Assembly: GCA_001584585.1 (NCBI GenBank)
Contig: LSYV01000002.1
Location: 1,284,172-1,300,270 of the forward strand
From: Gonium pectorale
Lineage: Eukaryota; Chlorophyta; Chlorophyceae; Chlamydomonadales; Volvocaceae
Length of the DNA stretch: 16,099 nucleotides
Direction of reading: 5' to 3'
In this document: positions 8,937-16,099 of the stretch, piece after piece
Position numbering within the stretch: position 1 is the first letter of the stretch
Layout of the letters: each line of letters begins with the position of its first letter
Notes under the pieces: generated by a model
Told to the model about the DNA's origin: nothing
What the model saw: the letters and a program-made list of their open reading frames with translations, nothing else
The model's database searches: none
Program-made: the position numbers and the translations under genes

Positions 8937-9621
8937 GGATGCGCATCGGCGCGAAGAGCAGACAACGTCATCATCCTGCTGTCCGTAACATCACACCCCG
9001 CCACCCAGCCCACCACCCTGCTCCAGAGCGCCAGCACAGCCGGCCCACATCGCAAGTCCCTGCTCGTGAGGCCATCGCCCGCGCACGTAGGGAGGGGAGC
9101 GCTCTTCCCTGTGCCCGCTCGTGCGCCGGCCTTACCCGGAACGTCAGCGTGCGACCGTTTTGCACAGCTATCCGAGACAGCCATGGTCCCTCACATGGAC
9201 GATGGAGCCATGCTCAAGCAGAAGCTTACGCCCGGTATTGCGCCAATTAATTACCGTGTCCAGTCTGGCGAGGACCGGGCACTTGCCGCGTTGCCAGCCC
9301 ACCGCCATTGACGCAGCACCCGTTGTGTGCACGACTCCCCGAGCGCTTGCCTGCACGACTACGCATCAGCGCACGGCGTACGGCAAGGACGAGTCGCGCG
9401 TTTCCAGCGCACGCCCAGCTCGGGCCTCACAGCTTTCTGCCAGCCCAGGTCGCACTGCTCCTGCCAAGTGCCAACGGTACCTGCTTGGATCCGCAGCAGT
9501 TCAGCTCAGACGCCAGCCCACGCGGCATCGACCGCCACCCGCCGCCGTGCTCCCGCTAGCACCGGATCGAGGTTCCTGCTCTTAGATATTTTTCACAGCA
9601 CCCAAGCCAGCACCGGCACAA

Positions 9622-12155
9622 TCAGTGAATCTCGGAGCCATCGGGGATCTCAGCCGGCAGCTTGACGTCTCCGGACGAGGTGACCAGCTGGCGGCCGTTG
9701 AATGCGGCTCCGCCCGCAGCCACCTTGAGCCCGCCCACGATCTTCTTCCAGTGGTCGCTCTTGAGCACCTGGGGCCAGGGGGAGGCAGCACCATAGAGAC
9801 GAGGGAGGGTTGCGGAGTTTGAGTGCAAAGGTTTGATGAGTACGGGCTGGAACCCAGGAGCACTTTGGGCTCGGGGCTCGCGGCTGGCGGCTGCGGAGGA
9901 GGGACGGGAGGCGTCCACGGAGGAAGCGGGGCGAGCGGTGTGAGCGGTGCGGAGGGGAGGAGGAGCCACATCAAACTCAGTCACGGAATGTCAGAGCAGG
10001 CCCCTCCTGGAGCGGGCGCTTTGCAACGCAGCGCATTGTGCTGGGTGCGCAGGATGGCAGGCCTCGGCCAGTGGAGAGGCTGAGCTGACCGGTTGGATAC
10101 CTCAAGAGAGCGGCGCCCCTGTGGAGGCTGTCACATGGTTCCCGTACCTTGTCTGGTGACGCGCTCGGGGTTCCGCCGGACAGATACAGCACGTCTCCCG
10201 GAGCGGCACCCTCTGTTCAGGGGGGGGGGGTTGGCAAGGGGCGCGACGCAGGTGGGCACCGCACGCGCAGAGTGGCATACCCACACCGCCGTGTGGTAAA
10301 CTTCACGCAGGGGCAACGGACATCCAGCTTCAGGCGGTACGGAAGCAGTGCACGCTACGCCAGTCGTGCACCCACACGTGCTCCGCCTCGTGCAGCCACA
10401 CGCGCACGCGCACCCCTCCCCACAGGCACCGGAGCACGGCCGAGCGAGGCCCACGGTCGGAACAGGCCCCAACACTCGACCGAGCCAGGTCCGACCTCAC
10501 CTGGAGGAATGAGGGTGCGCACTTGCAGCTGTCCGCCCACCTCAGCCTCTGCACGAAGGGGACAAAAAAGGGGGCTTTGGTCAGGGTATAGGGATCCGGG
10601 TAGGACCCGGCGGCGAAAAGCCGTTTCAGCCTCGCTACACGACGCGCCCTCCCTCGCTTACACCCCCCCCCATTCGCCCCCCGCCCGCAACCCACCCGCC
10701 GCCAGCACCATGGCCTCGCTGGCCTCCCCCGCCAGCTTGGCGGGCTTGAGGTTGGCCACCACACACACCAGCGCCTCGCGCAGCGCCTCGGCGGACAGGA
10801 ACTGGCGCAGGCCGGCGCACACCTGCAGGCAGGCGGCAACAGGGCGGTGCGCAGCCAGCATCACAGCAGGGTACCGGCTGATGCCAGCAGTGACGGTGTG
10901 GCGACGTGAAGCTGAGCATAGCATCGTAGTGAGCGAGGCAGCGTAGCCGGACAGGGGTACAGCATCATTAGGTAGCGTGAGGGGCCCACGGGGCACAGCG
11001 CCGTCAAACAGGCAGTCGAGAGGCGGGGGGGGCGGCATGGGCGCGGACCGGCGGGTCCTAGCCGCCTTAGGGACGCGGCAGAGCGCAGCCACTCGTTACA
11101 GAAGCACAGGAGGTGGAGGGGACGCCCGGTTAACCCGCTGGGGGCCCGCGGAACGCCCGCCCTAACCCTTGAATCCCCTCCCAGCCGCCCGGGCTACATG
11201 TCTACCTGCCGCGTCTCGCCCGCCCCGAGGTCGACTTTGAGCTTGAAGAGCTTCTCGCTGTTGGGAAGCTCCTCCACACTCAGGATCCGGCCGACCTGCA
11301 AGAGGAGTGGAGAGCGAGATGCCGCGGTATCCATACGTAGGGGTAATGAAGGAGCGGAAGAACGCCAGCGCGAGTGGCTCAAACCATGTAGGGACATGCC
11401 ACGAAGGCATGCTGTAGGAATGCCGCGTCGCTGACAGCGTAACAGGTGCATGCTCGTCAGCCGCAACTGCTCAGACGAACGGCGGGGGCTCAGCTTCGAA
11501 GCAACGAGGGCTGCCGGCTTCGCACGCCCGTTGCCCCGGGCATCGACGCGCCACAGCCGCCGTCTGGTGTGTGCCGCTGCGGCGTCTGCGGCAGCGGCGC
11601 GCTTCACACAGGCGAGGTGCCAGGCTTCCTTGTAGCATTGGACCCCTGGCATGGTGGGTTTGTCGGCTGGCTGGGTCCCCGGGCCACCGCAGCCCCCCGG
11701 TTATGGCGGGAGCCTGCCCCCACCTTGATGAGCGCCCGGGCGAACAGAGCCTCCTCATCCGACGAAGCCCCGCCAGCGGGTGCCGCGGCAGCCGGGGCTG
11801 CCGCCTTTGGAGCGGCCTTCTTCGGGGCCTTGGCCGCCGCCGGCGCGGCTGCCGGCGCGGCTGCCGGCTCGGCAGCGGCGGCAGCGGGTGCTGCCGCGGG
11901 AGCCGCAGCGGGATTCCCCGCCGCCGCCGGCGCTGCGGCGACACGATGGGGCGGGGGGGGGCGACAGAGATCGTCCGTCAGTAGATTCGCGGCGTCGCAA
12001 GGTCCGGAATGCCTACATATTTTCCATGCCCCAAGCCGGGCCATTACAGTACTAATAGTATCTGCATATGTAATTGACTAACCGGCAGGTGGCGTGCCCG
12101 CTAGCAAGCCGTCGACCAGCGAGATGGCCTTGTCAAGCAGCTCAACCGCCGACAT
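9622..12155 (-). CDS. Stand-alone EMAP-II-like tRNA-binding protein (AIMP1/Arc1-type), seven exons
   Basis: Probable tRNA-binding cofactor that aids aminoacyl-tRNA synthetases. Exons from the 5' end on the - strand: 12155-12083, 11932-11724, 11295-11206, 10822-10696, 10548-10501, 10212-10148 and 9768-9622. All junctions are GT-AG, and the lengths sum to 759 nt, exactly 252 residues plus TGA. MSAVELLDKAISLVDGLLAG (1-20) is a short helix. Residues 25-80 are an Ala/Pro/Lys linker with AKAPKKAAPKAA. The OB-fold domain starts at DEEALFARALIKVGRILSVE and carries VCAGLRQF, ANLKPAKLAG and AMVLAA (to 166), then PPEGAAPGDVLYLSGG. The last 48 residues (VLKSDHWKKIVGG to the end) match the extra C-terminal part of EMAP-II, AIMP1 and plant MetRS, which the short bacterial MetG/CsaA form lacks. 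No synthetase catalytic domain is present upstream. The ATG at 12155 is the only one in phase. Confidence 0.9.
11765..11932 (-). repeat. Ala/Pro-coding minisatellite in the tRNA-binding gene linker
   Basis: Exon 2 contains near-tandem GC-only units. The clearest is the 12-mer GCCGGCGCGGCT at 11839-11850 and 11851-11862, with a variant at 11863-11874. They encode alternating Ala and Pro with a Lys-rich end (KAPKKAAPK). The length probably varies without harming function, since it separates an N-terminal helix from the tRNA-binding fold. Confidence 0.7.
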
Positions 12156-13028
12156 TCTCAATTGTATTTCTATATCTAAACTAGGGGCGAGCGAATTGAC
12201 ACGGTATACTCATTCATGTGCCGTAGTGTACGGTGTGCAGGCCGCAGCGACCGGAAACGCGCACCGGCAGTGGTTGGGGTCAGACGAGCAGTGGTCACGG
12301 GTCATGGGGCATGGTAGAAACCGCAGCTCGGCATGTCCCCAGGTATGCTGCGGGTTACCCAGGGGGGCGAGGCGGAGGTGCGTGGCAACATCGACGTTAA
12401 CACCGGGCATTGACGGCTTACATCCTTCTGTGCGAGAGGTGCAGGTGGCGTTTGGGGAGCTTAAAGCAGACAGGTGGGCGCGGACACAGCGCGAGTAGGC
12501 CTGAGCAATCCTGAGCACGGCCAACAGGTAAGCAACCCACCGCAAAAGTCAGCTGTGGACTTGCATCTGTAGACGTAAGAAAGCCGTTTGGCCGACGCAT
12601 GATACGGTTTGCGTGCGAGCCCCTCCTGAGTGCCTGATGGACAGCCGGGCCCGCTCCGCACGCGCAAGTGGCGCAACCCGTGTCCGTGCCCGTGGCGCAC
12701 CAGCGGAACCGCTGCATACCCTAGACCACACATGCAGCCCGCATGGATCCCCATATACTATTCGTGTGGGAACCGCCGAAAGCATGGTGGTGCTGGGTAG
12801 GGGCTCCCCGAGGCACGCAATACCGGGCGGTACGGTGGCGTCCTTTGGGGGTGGTCGGTTAGCATCCGAAGGGCTTTTCACATGGATGCAGTGGTGCATT
12901 CCTACACGCTACAACATCTAGGGTCCTTTCGATTGACAAATGTTGGTTCGGAATTGAGTTCAGACCCCGGACAGTTTCAATACGCTTGCTTAATGCCAAT
13001 GACGGCATGATCTGCATCTACGGAAGCC
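12156..13028. promoter_or_regulatory. Divergent 5' flank shared by the tRNA-binding gene and CCZ1
   Basis: 873 nt separate the two start codons, which face away from each other. This must hold both 5' UTRs and both promoters unless either gene has an upstream non-coding exon. Composition is mixed and lower in GC than the exons. The open frames here lack recognisable motifs. I see no convincing TATA box at a sensible distance for either gene. Confidence 0.5.
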
Positions 13029-16000
13029 ATGCAATACTCGGTATCAGCAAGCCAGGCCCCGGCAAACCCCGTAGCGGCCTTCTTCCGGACAACGAACCTT
13101 GTCTTGGCGGTGTATGATACGAGGCGAGGGCAGTGCGAAGGGGAGGAGCACGAAAAGTTGCTGTCGTTCTTCCCCACCGTCGCCCCGGTCCATGTCCGGA
13201 CCTCGATCGTGGGGCTCGCGCAAGCGGTGGCATCCTTCTCAACGACGCTTTCCCAGGTTGGAGTGCTGGACTGGGGCCGGTGCTTATGACGGGGCGGGTC
13301 CAGGCGTCCCTGCAGGGCTGTGGAGGGGTGCGGTTGAGGCCAGGGGACGTGCCGTCGCGCTCCGTACGCCGTTAGTGGGATGCTCCGCAGTGCGTCTCTG
13401 GGGCCTTCTCTGGAGGGTTATGTATTGGTTCTGGTCCCGCTGTTGTGGATGCCTTGGTGCCGAATCTTAGACGCGGCGAGAAAGGTACCTCCCTGCACCC
13501 GTGCACAGTGCACCCTACGGCGTGAGGCAGCATCGAGCGCATGACGAAGCTCGCCACTCCCCATGGCCCACGCTGCGGCGCAGGATGGCAGTCGCTTCAA
13601 GTCCATGGTCGCGGAGCAGTTCAAGTGGGTGCTATTCGAGGCGGAGCCCGACATCTGGATGATGGCGGTGAGGCAGCGGTGGGGTATTGAGGAATGGAAA
13701 CGGGTCGGGACCATGGGGTTGGGATGCGGGCAGGGCGGCCGCTGCAGGGCGGCTTGGCGGTGTAGGGGCAGGCTGCAGGCAGGGTTGCGCTTACCTTTGC
13801 GGCTGCTCCCCGAACACAGGGACGCCTCGAGACCAGGCGTTCGCAGGAGGGCTGATGCCCTCTTCTTGCCCCAACTCCCCGGAACTCCTTGGGCCCTCAG
13901 CGCAAACCCCGACGCCCAGGCCAGCCTCGGGTACCCTTACTTCGCGCCCCACCCCTGCCCCGCCCCCGGCCCCGTCAGGTGATGCGTCGGTCGTGGGCCA
14001 CCCCCATGTGCACCGACGCTGCCCCACGGGCCCTCCTGACCAGCCTGTATGACGTGTTCGTGCTCCTTAACGGGCCTATGGAGTCGCTTTTGCAGCAGGT
14101 GGGGGCCCCACCATCCGGGGTTGGGGCCGGAAGGGGGCCATCTGGGTCGTGACTCGGGCCCGGTGGGGACCTGCGCTGTGGCAGGGGCTGTGCCGGGGGA
14201 CCAGGGCAAGGCGTGTATGGCGTGCGTCGCAGCGAGAATTTGCATGCGCCACAGAGGGACTGGCGGGCAAGGGGCCAAGCGAAGGCGGATGCCGCGCTCG
14301 AGTCACGGCTGGCCGGGCCACAGAGGGTATGGCGGCCGGGTTAGATGGGACGCTGTCCCTGGGCTGCAGTTTGCGGTATCCCCGCGATGCCATGCGCTCC
14401 CCATCGGCCTCGCCCCGCCCCGCCATCTCCGCCCCTCCCTTGAAGCCCCTGGCCCCGCGCCTTCCGCTCCCCCCTGCCCTCACACCTCCGCCCCACCTCC
14501 GCCCCGCCCCCGGCCCCCCAGGACCCAACCGGCTTCTCCGTCCGCCGCGTGATGCAGCCGCTGCTGGACGAAGCGGGCGCCCGCCTGCTGCGGCCCGAGG
14601 GGGCGGCCACCCGCGGCCCCGGCGGCTCCGCTACGCTGCTCTCCAACCCGCTGGCGCCGCACGACCCGGGGGCGCTGCCGCTGCTGACGCCCTCGCACTC
14701 GGCCTTCCTGGGTGGGTGGCTGGGTGGCTGGGAGGACGGGTGATGGGTGTAGTCCAGGGGGTGGCGGTTGGGGGCGGGATTCATGGCATGAGGACGGAGC
14801 CGCGTGCAGAACGCGTTACCGGTGCACGAGAGGATGTGCTCCACGGTGGGTTTGGGATGTAGGGGGAGAGGGGGAGAGGGGGATGCCGACCGTCGCCAGG
14901 AAATGGTCCGGTGGGTACGGGCCTAGAGGGATGCTATTCCGGGCAGTGCGGAGTCAGCTGGGCCGGAGGGGTGTGCCTCTGTCGTGACCCCACACACCAG
15001 AACGCAACCTACGCTTTTGCCTGCGCGGCTGCTCGCCCGCGCCCGCAGCCCCTGCTCGCCTTGCAGCCGCTCCGTGCCTTGTTCGACAGGGTACAGGCGC
15101 CGAGGGTTGCCTGGTCTTTCATAATTCCCCAAACCGCACCTGATCGCGTGCGGCCCCCGGCCGGTCGTCGCCCATTAGACCCGACTGGGCAGCCGCCCGG
15201 CGCTGATCGCATGCGACTGGCCCTTCTCCTCATCCCTTCCCCCCGCCTCTCACGTCCCCATGCCCGTCGGCCCCCTGGACCTGGGCCCCCGCCCCTGGGC
15301 CCCCGCCCGTGACCGCCCGCCCCGCAGCCGTGCAGTGCCTGGTGCAGCAGCTGCTGGTGGCTTCCTTCTTCGGCTCGCGCCTGGTGGCGGGGGTGGCGGT
15401 GTTCTGGGGCGGGCTGCCGGTCGCCTCCACGCTGGGCCCCCGGGACACCGCGGCCGTCACCACGCTGGCGGCGCGGGCGCTGGAGCCGGCCGCGCGCGCG
15501 GCACAAAAGGTGCGGTCGGGCGATGCGGTGCGCACCGGTGCAGCTGACGTGGCACCAGCTGTGGACACGCACCTTGCAGCTGACGTGGCAACCCAGCGCC
15601 GGGGGGTGGCTATACGTCTTGATGCTGACCATGACTGTTTGGCGCCCCACGCCCAGGCCGCTTGGCCCCTGCAATGAATGCTCGCAACTGGTCCATCAGC
15701 TTGACCCAGAGCCTCACTCCGCATCATCGAGCCCCGACCCCCCTTACGCGACCCGCCGCTGCAGGCCCGACCGGCAGGCGCCGGCACCCCCATGGCGCTG
15801 GCCGCCGGCGCCGTGGGCCTGGGGTCCCTGGCGGCGGCAGCCGGCGGCGGCGGCGGGGCGGGTGAGACCGCCCACGACACGCTGCTCTGCCCCCTGCAGT
15901 GGCGCGCGGGCGGCGGGATCCATCCCACGCCTCTGCCGGCGGCGTCGCCGGGAGGGGCCGCCGCAACGCCGACTGCGTCGTCCACCGCCGCCGCGGCCGC

Positions 16001-16099
16001 CGCCGCCGTGCTCTCGACCTTCAGCTCTGCCGGCGTTGCCAGCATGCTGGGCTCCGCCGCCGGCACCCGCGGAGCCACCCCGCAGCTGCCGGTCTCGTC
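13029..16099 (+). CDS. CCZ1: Vacuolar fusion protein CCZ1 (5' part, six exons, cut by window end)
   Basis: Subunit of the MON1-CCZ1 complex, the exchange factor that activates Rab7 on late endosomes and vacuoles. Exons: 13029-13256, 13584-13667, 13979-14098, 14522-14711, 15328-15509 and 15765 to the window end. All introns are GT-AG with matching phase, giving 379 residues so far. Exon 1 holds the first longin strand region with LAVYDTRRGQCEGEEHEKLL and IVGLAQAVASFSTTL. Exon 2 ends with FEAEPDIWMMA (94-104), nearly identical to the plant YEAEPDIWM block. Exon 3 has LYDVFVLLNGPMESLL. Exon 5 has SRLVAGVAVFWGGLPVASTL, matching the plant LFHDLLVSTTLSPDDT region. Exon 6 is an Ala/Gly/Ser-rich linker open to the edge. 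The start codon sits 28 residues before the conserved block, close to the plant arrangement. The remaining longin domains should lie beyond the window. Confidence 0.9.
14860..14884. repeat. Purine-rich GGGGGAGA microrepeat in CCZ1 intron 4
   Basis: About three tandem copies of GGGGGAGA/GGGGGAGAG lie inside the 616-nt intron 14712-15327, the longest intron of this gene in the window. It is a simple repeat. Confidence 0.75.
15540..15590. repeat. Identical 15-nt direct repeat in CCZ1 intron 5
   Basis: GCAGCTGACGTGGCA occurs at 15540-15554 and again at 15576-15590, within 100 nt of the exon 5 donor at 15509. The repeated core TGACGTGG resembles a bZIP (XBP1/ATF6-type) binding consensus, but the function is unknown. 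Confidence 0.8.

Larger units (their letters stand above)
8297..9621. other. Convergent intergenic region between POLE2 and the tRNA-binding gene
   Basis: This stretch holds the presumed 3' UTRs of both converging genes and a dispersed repeat copy. I see no family motif or splice-supported exon here. No TGTAA polyadenylation signal is visible on the + strand for POLE2. A single TTACA (TGTAA on the - strand) lies at 8932-8936. Confidence 0.6.

Noticed and set aside
15230..16078. 282-codon - strand open frame opposite CCZ1 exons 5 and 6
   Set aside because: It spans the CCZ1 exons and intron and has only Ala/Ser/Arg composition bias. The + strand matches CCZ1 with consistent splicing.
1..16099. 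tRNA, rRNA, CRISPR array, phage or bacterial operon content
   Set aside because: No cloverleaf, rRNA core, or regularly spaced repeats were seen. Spliced eukaryotic genes account for the coding signal.

Overview
This window looks like nuclear DNA of a volvocine or Chlamydomonas-type green alga. The genes are very GC-rich with strongly GC-ending codons. They are split by many short GT-AG introns of about 110-620 nt, and the encoded proteins carry Gly-, Ala- and acid-rich low-complexity insertions. The best protein resemblances, from memory of the families, are to plant and algal homologues. I ran no searches. All splice sites were read by eye from conserved protein blocks and reading phase.

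Layout. (1) Positions 1-3008 are less GC-rich and hold no exon I can recognise. They contain a CCGT microsatellite, a cluster of hairpins with short inverted ends, and two copies of a dispersed repeat. The end of this stretch must hold the 5' flank of the next gene. (2) Positions 3009-8296, + strand: a nine-exon gene for DNA polymerase epsilon subunit 2 (POLE2/DPB2). Its conserved core ends near 7482 and is followed by an unusual low-complexity, acidic tail whose reading frame appears to change around 7600-7640. (3) Positions 8297-9621: convergent intergenic DNA with a third copy of the dispersed repeat and a possible polyadenylation signal for the gene on the other strand. (4) Positions 9622-12155, - strand: a complete seven-exon gene for a 252-residue stand-alone EMAP-II-like tRNA-binding protein. 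(5) Positions 12156-13028: the shared divergent 5' flank. (6) Positions 13029-16099, + strand: the first six exons of CCZ1, a subunit of the MON1-CCZ1 Rab7 exchange factor, cut by the window end.

The three genes act in replication, translation and endosome/vacuole traffic. Nothing suggests a shared pathway, and their adjacency looks like ordinary gene order. I found no convincing new multi-gene system. The points most worth checking are the POLE2 tail (frame conflict and a PCNA-box-like motif), the separate EMAP-II protein, and the dispersed repeat family.
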